This document shows positions 32,483 through 41,418 of a stretch of 64,000 nt of DNA, piece by piece; positions within the stretch are counted from its first letter, which is position 1, and every line of letters starts with the position of its first letter. A model generated the notes under the pieces. That model had not been told where the DNA came from and made no database searches. It was given only the letters and a program-made list of their open reading frames with translations. Source of the DNA: an uncultured Lachnospiraceae bacterium (GTDB lineage Bacteria > Bacillota > Clostridia > Lachnospirales > Lachnospiraceae); NCBI GenBank assembly GCA_910579395.1, contig CAJTUC010000001.1, forward strand, positions 124,001-188,000, given 5' to 3'. The translations under genes were made by a program, and so were the position numbers.

Positions 32483-34393
32483 ATGAAGCATGGTTTTGTG
32501 AAAGTCGCGGCGGTGACGCCCGAAATAAAGGTCGCGGACCCGGTCTATAATGCGCAGCAGATTTGTTCGCGCATGGAAGAAGCGGTGGAAAAGGGCGCGA
32601 AGATTATTGTTTTCCCGGAGTTGTGCCTGACGGGGTACACATGCGGCGATCTGTTTTTGCAGGAATTGCTTTTGAAAGAGGCAAAAGAGCAGCTGCGGGT
32701 GATCGCCGATGCGTCGGAGGGCAGCGATGCGCTCGTTTTCATCGGGCTGCCGGTGGAAAAGGAGCATAAACTCTATAATGTGGCGGCTGTCATTCATGAC
32801 GGCAGCATTTTGGCGATGATTCCGAAGCGTTTTATTCCCGCTTATGCGGAATTTTATGAGACGAGGCATTTTACGCCGGGGAATCAGGAGCCGGAAATTT
32901 ATCTGCTGGAGGAGGAAGAGATACCTTTTGGAACGGACATTTTGTTTCAGGCGGATTCGATGCGGGAACTCGTCGTTGCCTGTGAGATCTGCGAGGACAT
33001 TTGGGTGCCGGATTCGCCCGGCCTTTCCCATGCGATGGCGGGAGCGGACGTACTCGTCAATCTGTCCGCATCCAATGAGACGGTGGGAAAAGACAGTTAC
33101 CGGGAAATGCTTGTCAAGTCGGCCAGTGCGCGGTTCATAGCGGGGTATGTTTATGCTTCCGCCGGTGAAGGAGAGTCCACGCAGGACCTTGTTTTCGGCG
33201 GACACAACATGATTGCCGAGAACGGAACAATATTATCGCAGTCGAAGCGTTTCAGCGCGCAGACGGTTTATGCGGATTTGGATATTCACAGGCTGAACCA
33301 TGAGAGACGCAGAATGTCAAGCTACCAGCCGGGACACAGAGAAAAATATCGAGTGATATCTTTTCATATGGAAGAGGAGGATACAGAACTCGAACGCGTT
33401 TATCATGCAGCTCCTTTCGTGCCTTCCGAAAGAGAAGAACGGGAGAAGCGTTGTGAGGAGATTTTATCGATTCAGTCTTATGGATTGAAAAAACGGTATG
33501 AGCATACGGGAGCGAAAACAGCGGTCATCGGCGTTTCCGGCGGTCTGGATTCCACGCTGGCGCTGCTCGTGACGGTGCGCGCTTTTGATATGCTGGGGCT
33601 TTCCAGGGACAAGATCATTGCAGTCACGATGCCCTGTTTCGGAACGACGGACAGGACTTACAATAACGCCTGTGATTTAACAAAGATGCTCGGTGCCACG
33701 TTAAAGGAAGTCGATATTAAAGAAGCGGTGACGGTTCATTTCCGGGATATCGGACAGGAAAGCGACAATCACGATGTTACCTATGAAAACGGACAGGCGA
33801 GGGAGCGTACGCAGGTACTGATGGATATCGCCAATCAGGAGAACGGCATGGTCATCGGTACCGGCGATATGTCAGAGCTCGCACTCGGATGGGCGACCTA
33901 CAACGGCGACCACATGTCCATGTATGGCGTAAACAGCGGCGTGCCGAAAACGCTGGTGCGCCATCTCGTAAAATATTATGCGGATACCTGTCAGGACGAG
34001 GAACTTTCAAAGGTTCTGCTGGATATACTTGACACACCTGTCAGTCCTGAACTCCTGCCGCCTTCAGGCGATGCGATATCCCAGAAAACGGAAGACCTGG
34101 TCGGCCCCTATGAACTGCATGACTTTTTCCTCTATTATATGCTGCGGTGCGGGTTTGAACCGGCCAAAATCTATCGAATTGCGAGGGTTTCTTTTGCCGG
34201 CCGATATACGGATGAGATCATTTTAAAGTGGTTAAAGACTTTTTACCGCAGATTTTTTGCGCAGCAGTTCAAACGCTCCTGTCTGCCCGACGGCCCCAAA
34301 GTCGGCAGTGTCGCACTCTCTCCCAGAGGAGATCTGCGCATGCCCTCGGATGCCGCCGCTGCGATATGGCTCAGGCAGCTTCAGGAACTTTAA
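32483..34393 (+). CDS. nadE: Glutamine-dependent NAD+ synthetase
   Basis: A 636-residue two-domain enzyme making NAD+ from NaAD with glutamine as nitrogen donor. The N-terminal nitrilase-type amidase domain shows the catalytic Glu (IIVFPELCLTGYTCGDLF), Lys (MIPKRFIPAYAEFYE) and Cys (VVACEICEDIW). The C-terminal synthetase has the PP-loop VIGVSGGLDSTLALLV, IGTGDMSELALGWATYNGDHMSMYGVNSGVPKTLVRHLV and the C-terminal KVGSVALSPRGDLRMPSDA. This looks like the housekeeping enzyme, separate from the short NadE of the 8.4-kb element. ATG 32471 gives MVIKM extra residues; ATG 32483 is preferred. Confidence 0.95.
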   Translation: MKHGFVKVAAVTPEIKVADPVYNAQQICSRMEEAVEKGAKIIVFPELCLTGYTCGDLFLQELLLKEAKEQLRVIADASEGSDALVFIGLPVEKEHKLYNVAAVIHDGSILAMIPKRFIPAYAEFYETRHFTPGNQEPEIYLLEEEEIPFGTDILFQADSMRELVVACEICEDIWVPDSPGLSHAMAGADVLVNLSASNETVGKDSYREMLVKSASARFIAGYVYASAGEGESTQDLVFGGHNMIAENGTILSQSKRFSAQTVYADLDIHRLNHERRRMSSYQPGHREKYRVISFHMEEEDTELERVYHAAPFVPSEREEREKRCEEILSIQSYGLKKRYEHTGAKTAVIGVSGGLDSTLALLVTVRAFDMLGLSRDKIIAVTMPCFGTTDRTYNNACDLTKMLGATLKEVDIKEAVTVHFRDIGQESDNHDVTYENGQARERTQVLMDIANQENGMVIGTGDMSELALGWATYNGDHMSMYGVNSGVPKTLVRHLVKYYADTCQDEELSKVLLDILDTPVSPELLPPSGDAISQKTEDLVGPYELHDFFLYYMLRCGFEPAKIYRIARVSFAGRYTDEIILKWLKTFYRRFFAQQFKRSCLPDGPKVGSVALSPRGDLRMPSDAAAAIWLRQLQEL

Positions 34394-34394
34394 T

Positions 34395-34883
34395 TTAATT
34401 GGCGGAATTTGTTTCCGCATCGGAGGCCTCCCCTGCGGAAACGGCTTTTTCCAATGAGGCGGTGATGGCATTTAACAGGATCATGGAGGTATACTTGCTG
34501 TCGTCGGAATATGTAATGCCGTCCAAGCTCTGGTTGGAGATGATCTGGTTCGCAAGGTCTTCAAAAGAGGGCTGAATCAGAGGATACATCGTTGTAACGG
34601 CTTCATCCAGATTCACAAGGCGTATGGAATTAATGTTCCGCTCGTCAACAGTAACCTCTATTTCCACAACATTGTCATTCAAAATCAAAGAGGTCGTATA
34701 TACACCGGGAACATAGGTATTTGACGTCGTCTGCGTCATTGTCGGCACTGTTTCCGGTTTTTCTTCTCTTGGCAGAAACATGATGATGAGCAGGACGATG
34801 AAAAGAATACCGAGCACAGCGAGGATTCCGGTATAGATCAATTCTTTTACATGAAGCACAACAATTTTGGTTTTGGAACTCAT
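34395..34883 (-). CDS. Membrane-anchored FMN-binding-like domain protein
   Basis: A 162-residue protein with one membrane segment (ELIYTGILAVLGILFIVLLIIMFL) and an extracellular domain YVPGVYTTSLILNDNVVEIEVTVDERNINSIRLVNLDEAV...ANQIISNQSLDGITYSDDSKYTSMILLNAITASLEKA. The order (YxxG.Y, V.V....I..I, II..QS, tS..il.Av..AL) follows the FMN-binding (FMN_bind) domain, but the usual SGAT flavinylation motif is replaced by YSDDSKYTS, so covalent FMN is unlikely. The function is unknown. It ends one base after the convergent nadE stop and is transcribed away from the GH2 gene. Confidence 0.65.
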   Translation of the reverse strand: MSSKTKIVVLHVKELIYTGILAVLGILFIVLLIIMFLPREEKPETVPTMTQTTSNTYVPGVYTTSLILNDNVVEIEVTVDERNINSIRLVNLDEAVTTMYPLIQPSFEDLANQIISNQSLDGITYSDDSKYTSMILLNAITASLEKAVSAGEASDAETNSAN

Positions 34884-34941
34884 AGAATAATATCCTCATA
34901 GAAAATCTTTTTTATCAGTTTATGAAAGGGCGGGCCGGATT

Positions 34942-37866
34942 ATGAATGGAAATGACAGGTTTTATGATTTAAGCGGCCTCTGGCAGGCCGACATCGGCGA
35001 CGGAAATCGGTATACGATGCGGCTTCCGGGGACGCTGGATGAAAATGCTATCGGATATCGGGACAGCAGCAGCGGGCCGGTGCACCCGGATGAGACTTTG
35101 GGAAGTCATGCGGCGGGGACGGAGGAAAGCGGCGCGGCAGGTGAGGCGGAAAATGGTGCGGCGGGAGGACAGTCCGGGGCTGCGCCAGAGCAGCATGAGG
35201 AGGATGCGCCGTGTGGGGGTGCACCGATTGCCACGCGGTTCACTAGGAAATATACATATGAAGGTGAGGCGAGGCTGACGCGCAGTCTGACCTTTGAAGA
35301 ACCTTCCGGAAAAAGGATTTTTATGGAAGCGGAGCGGGCGAGATGCCTGCGGCTTTTTATCGACGGAAAGGAAGTTCCTGTTTTCGGGGAAGCGACGCTC
35401 TGCACGCCTTATATATTCGAAGTGACGGGGCTGCTCGATGGCACTCATGAAATGACACTTCTGTCGGATAATAGCTATCCGGGACTGCCGCATGATGCCA
35501 TCGTTTATTCATCGGCGGCAACGGATGAAACGCAGACAAACTGGAACGGTGTGCTCGGATATCTCAGACTGCGGGTTGAAGAGCCGGTATTTCCGGCATC
35601 GGTACGGGTGTATCCGAAGGGGAACGAGCTGACTGTCAAAGTGGAATTGTGCGCGGACGGGCCGTGGGAGGGCACGGTTTCCGTGCAGTCAAAAGCAATT
35701 TTAAAACCGACACAAGTGTCAGTGCAAATCGGAGCGTGTGAGAACAAAGTAAGAGCAGGCAGAACAGACAAGGTAAACGGAACGGGTAAAGCAGGCAGGA
35801 CGGATGCGGCGGGAACAGAAATCGTGTTCCCGGCCTTTGCCTTGCAGGAGGATGTGAAACGGTGGGATGAGGAAGAGGGTAATTTATACGAATTGACCGT
35901 TACCTTATCGAACGGTACAGCCAAAACAATTTCTTTCGGCATCCGGGATTTCGGGGCGGATGAAGACGGAATGCTTTCGCTGAACGGCAAACGTTTTTTC
36001 CTGCGGGGAGAGGCGAACTGCGCGGTATTCCCGGAAACGGGGTATCCGCCGATGTCGGTGGATGCCTGGAAGGAAATTTTGAAAAAATACCGTGCTTACG
36101 GGATAAACTGCATGCGGTTCCATTCCCATTGTCCGCCGGAAGCTGCTTTTGCGGCGGCGGATGAACTGGGCATGCTGATGCAGCCCGAGCTGTCCCACTG
36201 GAATCCGCGGGATGCTTTTGAATCGGAAGAAAGTTATGCCTATTATCGGGCGGAGCTTGCGGGGATCCTGCGGATGCTGGCAAACCATCCGTCTTTCGTG
36301 ATGCTGACCTTTGGCAATGAACTGCATGCTCTGCCAAAAGGGCATGAGCGGATGGATGCACTTCTTGCGATGGCGCGTGAACTGGATGGCACGAGACTGT
36401 ATGCCAACGGCTCCAACGTGCATTACGGAGAGCGTGGCTGTGACAGGGAAAGTGATTTCTACACCTCATCCACTTTTTACGAGATGGAACTGCGGGGAAC
36501 TTTCGCCGATATGAAGGGATATATCAATCACACTTATCCGAATGCGGCGACGAACTTCGACCAGACGATGGAAGCGCTGCGAAAGACTTATGCCGGACCG
36601 GTGTTCAGTTTTGAAGTCGGACAGTTCGAAATCCTGCCCGATTTTGCGGAACTTTTGGCATTCCAGGGGATTTCTGAGCCTGCAAATCTCCGGTTGATTC
36701 AGCAGAAGGTCGAAGAACGGGGCATGATGGAGGATTGGAAAAAATATGTGGAGGCTTCCGGGGAACTTTCCCGTATCTGTTACCGGGAGGAAATTGAAGC
36801 GGCTATGCGTACAGAACGGCTTTCCGGTATTTCCCTGCTCGGACTGCAGGATTTTCCGGGACAGGGAACGGCACTCGTGGGGATGATGAATTCCCATTTG
36901 GAGCCTAAGCCGTACAGATTCGCAAGGCCCGAGGCGTTCCGGCAGTTTTTCGCTGACAGGCTGCCGCTCGTTCTCCTGCCGAAATATACTTATGAAAATA
37001 CGGAAACGCTTCGCGCGGAAGTAAAGATCGCCAATTTTGGGAAAAAAGAGCTGACAGGCTGTCTGCACTGTGAACTGCGGGAGGAGTCGCGTGAGGAATC
37101 ATGTGGCGGATCATGCGGTGAGCAGAAAGTGAGATTTGGGGACTCTTTTTTTCAGGCAGAATTTTGCTCAGAGCAGGAAATCGTCTGTCCGCCGGGAAGG
37201 CTGACGGCGGCAGGCTGTCTGGATTTTACGCTGGGAAAAGCAGACAGACCGATGCGCCTGCAGTTGACCGTATCGCTCGGCGGGGCGTCGAATCATTATC
37301 CGGTCTGGGTATATCCGCCGGTCAGTCCGGTATGTCCGGAGGAAGTATGGGAAACAGAGCATTTGGATGAAAAAGCGATGGCCGTATTGGATGACGGAGG
37401 GACGGTGTATTTGACGCCGCCGTCCACACAGGAAGCGCTGCCTCATTCCATACGGGCGCAGTTTTCGACGGACTTCTGGTCAGTGGGGACTTTTCCGGGA
37501 CAGGAGGGCGGCATGGGACAGTTCATCGACGCCGCGCACCCCATTTTTCAGGATTTTCCGACCGAGTTTTACAGTAACTGGCAGTGGTGGCCGATGGCCG
37601 TGCAGCGCGCAGTCATTTTACCAAAACGCTTTGATGCGATCATTACGGAAATGGACAGCTATGCTTTTTTGCGGCCGATGGCAAAGCTTTTTGAGTGCCG
37701 CTGCGGGAACGGAAAACTGCTCTTTTCCACGCTGAATCTGCAGAATCTGCAGCAATACCCGGAAGCGCGGGCTCTGCAGCATTCGATTTACCGGTATCTT
37801 GCGTCCGCGGCGTTTGAGCCGGAGCAGAAGATTGGAGTGGAGATCATACGGGAGCTGGTAAGATAG
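34942..37866 (+). CDS. Glycoside hydrolase family 2 enzyme
   Basis: A 974-residue cytoplasmic enzyme (no signal peptide) of the beta-galactosidase/beta-glucuronidase clan. It has an N-terminal jelly-roll (FYDLSGLWQADIGDGNRYTMRLPGTLDENAIG..., TRFTRKYTYEGEARLTRSL), an Ig-like domain, and a TIM barrel starting FFLRGEANCAVFPETGYPP. MRFHSHCPPEAAFAAADELGMLMQPELSHWNP follows, with MLTFGNELHAL supplying the acid/base Glu and FSFEVGQFEILP the likely nucleophile. C-terminal beta domains follow. Low-complexity inserts break the domains at about residues 55-92, 265-290 and 712-730. Substrate specificity cannot be read. Confidence 0.87.
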   Translation: MNGNDRFYDLSGLWQADIGDGNRYTMRLPGTLDENAIGYRDSSSGPVHPDETLGSHAAGTEESGAAGEAENGAAGGQSGAAPEQHEEDAPCGGAPIATRFTRKYTYEGEARLTRSLTFEEPSGKRIFMEAERARCLRLFIDGKEVPVFGEATLCTPYIFEVTGLLDGTHEMTLLSDNSYPGLPHDAIVYSSAATDETQTNWNGVLGYLRLRVEEPVFPASVRVYPKGNELTVKVELCADGPWEGTVSVQSKAILKPTQVSVQIGACENKVRAGRTDKVNGTGKAGRTDAAGTEIVFPAFALQEDVKRWDEEEGNLYELTVTLSNGTAKTISFGIRDFGADEDGMLSLNGKRFFLRGEANCAVFPETGYPPMSVDAWKEILKKYRAYGINCMRFHSHCPPEAAFAAADELGMLMQPELSHWNPRDAFESEESYAYYRAELAGILRMLANHPSFVMLTFGNELHALPKGHERMDALLAMARELDGTRLYANGSNVHYGERGCDRESDFYTSSTFYEMELRGTFADMKGYINHTYPNAATNFDQTMEALRKTYAGPVFSFEVGQFEILPDFAELLAFQGISEPANLRLIQQKVEERGMMEDWKKYVEASGELSRICYREEIEAAMRTERLSGISLLGLQDFPGQGTALVGMMNSHLEPKPYRFARPEAFRQFFADRLPLVLLPKYTYENTETLRAEVKIANFGKKELTGCLHCELREESREESCGGSCGEQKVRFGDSFFQAEFCSEQEIVCPPGRLTAAGCLDFTLGKADRPMRLQLTVSLGGASNHYPVWVYPPVSPVCPEEVWETEHLDEKAMAVLDDGGTVYLTPPSTQEALPHSIRAQFSTDFWSVGTFPGQEGGMGQFIDAAHPIFQDFPTEFYSNWQWWPMAVQRAVILPKRFDAIITEMDSYAFLRPMAKLFECRCGNGKLLFSTLNLQNLQQYPEARALQHSIYRYLASAAFEPEQKIGVEIIRELVR

Positions 37867-37884
37867 GCAGATGAGATAATACTC

Positions 37885-38064
37885 GTCCGCCCGCCGCCCG
37901 TCCGTCCGGCTGTGGATGTTCCTTTGGAGCCACGCTATCGCTCCGCGAAAAATGCAGCGGTACTAAGTTCAAAAGCAGCAAAGCCGCTTTTTCACTAAGT
38001 ACCGACATTTTTCCAGGGGCTCCGCAGGAACATCCACAGCCGGACGGACGGGTGGCGGGCGGAC
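37885..38064. repeat. Family C giant hairpin, copy 1
   Basis: A 180-bp palindromic element. The 39-base outer arms (GTCCGCCCGCC...GATGTTCCT and AGGAACATC...GGCGGGCGGAC) pair at 38 of 39 positions, the exception being a G-T wobble. Inner hairpins include GGAGC/GCTCC, AAAAATG/CATTTTT and the core GGTACTAAG..TTCAAAAGC/GCTTTTTCACTAAGTACC. It lies between the GH2 gene and the glnA promoter. Confidence 0.92.
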
Positions 38065-38090
38065 AATCTTTTGAGAAAAAAAGAGAAGCA

Positions 38091-38120
38091 TTGACAAAAC
38101 CGTTTCTCTGGTGTTATTCT
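38091..38120 (+). promoter_or_regulatory. Promoter of glnA
   Basis: Perfect -35 TTGACA (38091-38096), 18-base spacer, -10 TATTCT (38115-38120). Transcription would start near 38127, right before the leader hairpin. Confidence 0.7.
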
Positions 38121-38127
38121 GATACAG

Positions 38128-38170
38128 GACAAAGGCGTTCTTATTGATAGGGATAAGAATGTCTTTTTAT
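38128..38170 (+). terminator. Leader hairpin with T-run (putative glnA attenuator)
   Basis: GTTCTTAT/ATAAGAAT with loop TGATAGGG, extended by GAC/GTC and followed by TTTTT. It lies at the predicted 5' end of the transcript, 100 bases before glnA. A terminator in this place fits nitrogen control by antitermination, and an ANTAR-domain protein is encoded just downstream of glnA. Confidence 0.55.
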
Positions 38171-38207
38171 ATTTATATCACATCATTTATGGCAGGACAT
38201 AAGGCAG

Positions 38208-38248
38208 GGATATCGCAGGCTGCGAGAAATACATGGCTATTAAAATGA
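38208..38248 (+). repeat. Family D leader block before glnA
   Basis: TATCGCAGGCTGCGAGAAA then ATGGCTATTAAAATG, matching the family D 3' module, but here 22 bases upstream of the true glnA start. Confidence 0.5.
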
Positions 38249-38269
38249 TCATGGAAAGGAAGGAAAGAA

Positions 38270-39604
38270 ATGGGAAGAAACTATACAAAACAGGATATTC
38301 TCAGGCTGGTGCAGGAGGAAGATGTGGAATTTATCCGTCTTCAGTTCACGGATATTTTCGGGAATCTGAAAAATGTGGCGATCACGGTAAGTCAGTTGGA
38401 AAAGGCGCTGGATAACGAGTGTATGTTCGACGGCTCTTCCATAGAAGGCTTTGCACGGATTGAGGAATCCGATATGTATTTGAACCCGGATTACAATACG
38501 TTTGAGATTTTTCCGTGGAGGCCGCAGCAGGGAAAAGTGGCACGGCTCATATGTGACGTTTATCGTCCGAACGGGGAACCCTTTGAGGGAGACCCGCGCT
38601 ATATCCTGAAGCGGGCAATTCAGGAGGCCGCCGCTATGGGTTATGTTTTCGAGGTGGGGCCGGAGTGTGAATTTTTCCTTTTTAACACGGATGAAAATGG
38701 TATGCCGACCACCATTACTCATGAACAGGCTGGTTATTTCGATTTGGGGCCGGTGGATTTTGGAGAAAATGCAAGGCGCGATATGGTTCTGACGCTGGAA
38801 GAAATGGGATTCGTCATTGAGGCATCTCATCATGAGGTGGCACCGGCACAGCATGAAATCGATTTCCGGTATGGCGAGGCGCTTACCACGGCAGATAATA
38901 TCATGACCTTTAAGCTTGCGGTCAAGACGATCGCTAAACGACATGGTCTACATGCGACCTTTATGCCCAAGCCCAAATACGGCGTGAACGGTTCCGGTAT
39001 GCACATCAATATGTCGTTATCGAAAGACGGCCGGAACATTTTTGCGGATGAAAAGGATAAGTTCGGCCTGAGCAAGGAGGCTTATTATTTTATCGGCGGC
39101 ATTATGAAGCATATGAAAGGCATGACGGCGATCACCAATCCGCTCATCAATTCCTATAAAAGATTGGTACCAGGGTTTGAAGCGCCGGTCTATATCGCAT
39201 GGAGTGCGACCAACAGGAGCCCTCTGATCAGAATTCCGGCGACGCACGGTGTTGGAACGAGAATCGAACTGCGCTGCCCGGACCCGTCGGCCAATCCGTA
39301 TCTGGCACTGGCAGTCTGCCTGCGCGCGGGTCTCGATGGCATTGCGAATCAGATTATGCCGCCGGAAAGCGTGGACTGCAATATTTTTGAAATGAGCGGT
39401 GAGCAAAAGGCGGCAACCGGTATTGAAGAAATACCGGGAACGCTGATTGAGGCGGTCTATGCGATGGAAGCGGACCCTTTTATCAAAGAGGTATTGGGAA
39501 CACATACCTATACCAAATATATCAATGGCAAAAAAGACGAATGGAATCGTTACCGTTCGCAGGTGACGGATTGGGAAATCGGGGAATATCTGAATAATTT
39601 CTGA
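38270..39604 (+). CDS. glnA: Glutamine synthetase, type I
   Basis: A 444-residue enzyme condensing glutamate and ammonia with ATP. Motifs: FIRLQFTDIFGNLKNVAI, MFDGSSIEGFARIEESDMYL, the metal/ATP region VFEVGPECEFFLF, HEVAPAQHEIDFRY, the KPKYGVNGSGMHINMSL signature and SPLIRIPATHGVGTRIELRCPDPSANPYLA. The length fits the GSI-alpha Firmicutes type without adenylylation site. GGAAAGGAAGG precedes the ATG. Its promoter and leader hairpin suggest control by nitrogen status. Confidence 0.97.
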   Translation: MGRNYTKQDILRLVQEEDVEFIRLQFTDIFGNLKNVAITVSQLEKALDNECMFDGSSIEGFARIEESDMYLNPDYNTFEIFPWRPQQGKVARLICDVYRPNGEPFEGDPRYILKRAIQEAAAMGYVFEVGPECEFFLFNTDENGMPTTITHEQAGYFDLGPVDFGENARRDMVLTLEEMGFVIEASHHEVAPAQHEIDFRYGEALTTADNIMTFKLAVKTIAKRHGLHATFMPKPKYGVNGSGMHINMSLSKDGRNIFADEKDKFGLSKEAYYFIGGIMKHMKGMTAITNPLINSYKRLVPGFEAPVYIAWSATNRSPLIRIPATHGVGTRIELRCPDPSANPYLALAVCLRAGLDGIANQIMPPESVDCNIFEMSGEQKAATGIEEIPGTLIEAVYAMEADPFIKEVLGTHTYTKYINGKKDEWNRYRSQVTDWEIGEYLNNF

Positions 39605-39644
39605 CATAGCTGTCGGGAAAAGTCTGGCGTAAGGAGGTGGACGT

Positions 39645-40190
39645 GTGATCAATATAATAATAGCCCTGCCCAAGATAGATGACGCCAGAGGCATCCGGAG
39701 CATCCTGCTCAAAAACGGATTTAACGTGACAGGCGTATGCACAACGGGAGCACAGGTCCTAAGCCAGATCGACGGATGGAGCGGCGGGATCATTATATGC
39801 GGATACAAACTGAACGACATGATGTATTCGGAATTGCACGATTGCCTGCCGGATAGTTTCGATATGCTGCTCATGGCTTCCCGGCGTGCGATGAATGACT
39901 GCCTGAACAACGATATCGTCTGCCTTTCCATGCCTTTTAAGGTGCATGACCTGGTCGATACGGTCTCCATGATGGGGCATACGATCATACGAAGGCAGAA
40001 AAAGGCAAAACAGAAACCAAAAGAGCGGAATGCCGAGGAAACGGCGCTCATCAAGGAAGCCAAGGAACTGTTGATGTTCCGTAATAATATGACCGAAGAA
40101 GAGGCATACCGCTATATCCAGAAATGCAGCATGGACAGCGGAACGAATATGGTGGAGACCGCACAGATGGTGTTGACGATGTTCACGTAA
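39645..40190 (+). CDS. ANTAR-domain RNA-binding antiterminator with degenerate receiver
   Basis: A 181-residue protein: an N-terminal receiver-like domain (INIIIALPKIDDARGIRSIL, GGIIICGYKLNDMMYSEL) in which the phosphoacceptor Asp position reads ICGYK, then a basic linker (RRQKKAKQKPKERN) and a C-terminal ANTAR helix bundle (IKEAKELLMFRNNMTEEEAYRYIQKCSMDSGTNMVETAQMVL). ANTAR domains bind paired hexaloop RNA hairpins and block terminators, often in nitrogen genes. It starts with GTG after AAGGAGG, 40 bases downstream of glnA, and may act on the glnA leader. Confidence 0.87.
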   Translation: MINIIIALPKIDDARGIRSILLKNGFNVTGVCTTGAQVLSQIDGWSGGIIICGYKLNDMMYSELHDCLPDSFDMLLMASRRAMNDCLNNDIVCLSMPFKVHDLVDTVSMMGHTIIRRQKKAKQKPKERNAEETALIKEAKELLMFRNNMTEEEAYRYIQKCSMDSGTNMVETAQMVLTMFT

Positions 40191-40235
40191 GAAGAATGCC
40201 TGAAATACAGCATTCTTCCAGATTGAGTGTTTTTT
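40191..40235 (+). terminator. Hairpin after the ANTAR gene
   Basis: GAAGAATGC/GCATTCTTC directly after the stop, with TTTTTT 11 bases beyond the stem. The stem resembles the companion hairpin of family A. It is a weak terminator candidate. Confidence 0.5.
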
Positions 40236-40417
40236 CGTACAATCAGGCCGCCGGACCGGCACATAGTTTCCCGGCGGAAGCCCTTGAAAAACGTCGGCAC
40301 TTAGTGAAAAAGCCGTTTAAGGCTTTTGAACTTAGTACCGTTACGTTTTTCGCGGAGCGAAAGCGTGCTGACAAGGGAACTAAGTGCCGGTCCGGCGGCC
40401 TTCTGATTGTACGAAAA
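40232..40417. repeat. Family C giant hairpin, copy 2 (inverted)
   Basis: A 186-bp element in the opposite orientation to copies 1 and 3. Outer arms TTTTCGTACAATCAG.GCCGCCGGACCGGCAC and their complement pair almost fully. The core GGTACTAAGTTCAAAAGCC is conserved on the minus strand. Confidence 0.9.
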
Positions 40418-40426
40418 GGCACTTTT

Positions 40427-40460
40427 AGCACAGTAAATTGCATTTACTGTGCTTTATGTG
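40427..40460 (+). terminator. Strong hairpin AGCACAGTAAAT/ATTTACTGTGCT
   Basis: A 12-bp perfect stem with a 3-base loop follows family C copy 2 and precedes TTTATGTGTG. It is a probable terminator upstream of dapF. Confidence 0.6.
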
Positions 40461-40560
40461 TGCCTGAATCTGTAATAAGATAATAAGTAATAAGGATGAT
40501 CTTATTGTGGCGGTCATCTTGTAATAAATTATTTGAAAAAACAGAAAGGCGGGATTACGG

Positions 40561-41418
40561 ATGAAGTTTACGAAGATGCATGGGTGCGGGAACGATTATA
40601 TTTATATTAACGGAGCTGTAGAGAGGATTGCGTCGGAGGATAAGCCGGAACTTGTACGAAAGATCAGCGACAGGCACTTCGGAATCGGCGGGGACGGGGC
40701 GATTTTTATCAATCCTTCTACGGAAGCGGATTTTGAGATGGAAATGTATAATGCGGATGGCAGCAGGGCGGAAATGTGCGGAAACGGCATACGCTGTGTG
40801 GCAAAGTATGTATATGATAACGGATTGACGGACAAGACGAACATCAGTATTGTCAGCTGCGGACAGGTGAAGTATCTGGAGCTTTTTCTGAAAGACGGCA
40901 GAGTGGATACGGTCCGGGTCAACATGGGAGCGCCGGAGTTAAGTGCCGGTAAGATTCCCGTAACGGCGGAGAATGGAAAGGACAGAGTCATTGATGAGGC
41001 GATCACTGTACAGGGAAATGAATACAAAATGACATGCGTGTCAATGGGGAATCCCCATGCGGTCGTTTTCATGGATGAGGTAGAACGGCTGGATATCGAA
41101 AAAATCGGTCCTTATTTTGAGAACCATGAGTGTTTTCCGAAACGGATCAACACGGAATTTGTGAAAGTCATAGACAGAACCCATGTACAGATGCGCGTAT
41201 GGGAGAGGGGGACCGGTGAGACGCTTGCCTGCGGAACGGGCTGCTGTGCTACTGTTGTCGCCTGTATCTTAAATGGTTTGACGGATGAGACGGTTACTGT
41301 TAAACTATTAGGAGGAGAGATTCAGATCACCTGGGACAGAGAGGCTGATCTGGTCTATATGACAGGGCCGGCAACGACGGTCTTTGACGGAGAATATAAG
41401 TGTGAAGAGAAGTTCTAA
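40561..41418 (+). CDS. dapF: Diaminopimelate epimerase
   Basis: A 285-residue enzyme interconverting LL- and meso-diaminopimelate for lysine and peptidoglycan. Both catalytic Cys motifs are present: NADGSRAEMCGNGIRC and ERGTGETLACGTGCCA, plus FTKMHGCGNDYIYI and SMGNPHAVVF. It pairs with dapL downstream, so the organism uses the DapL route. The terminal CEEKF and stop are contributed by family A copy 5. AGAAAGGCGGG precedes the start. Confidence 0.95.
   Translation: MKFTKMHGCGNDYIYINGAVERIASEDKPELVRKISDRHFGIGGDGAIFINPSTEADFEMEMYNADGSRAEMCGNGIRCVAKYVYDNGLTDKTNISIVSCGQVKYLELFLKDGRVDTVRVNMGAPELSAGKIPVTAENGKDRVIDEAITVQGNEYKMTCVSMGNPHAVVFMDEVERLDIEKIGPYFENHECFPKRINTEFVKVIDRTHVQMRVWERGTGETLACGTGCCATVVACILNGLTDETVTVKLLGGEIQITWDREADLVYMTGPATTVFDGEYKCEEKF

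Noticed and set aside
37885..38064. Family C copy as an ordinary rho-independent terminator
   Set aside because: The element is 180 bp with nested hairpins and lacks a T-run at its end; the same core occurs elsewhere in other contexts, including upstream of a start codon.
40191..40440. Idea that the 40.2-40.4 kb repeat region is a CRISPR array
   Set aside because: It is a single large inverted repeat, not regularly spaced direct repeats; no cas genes are present.
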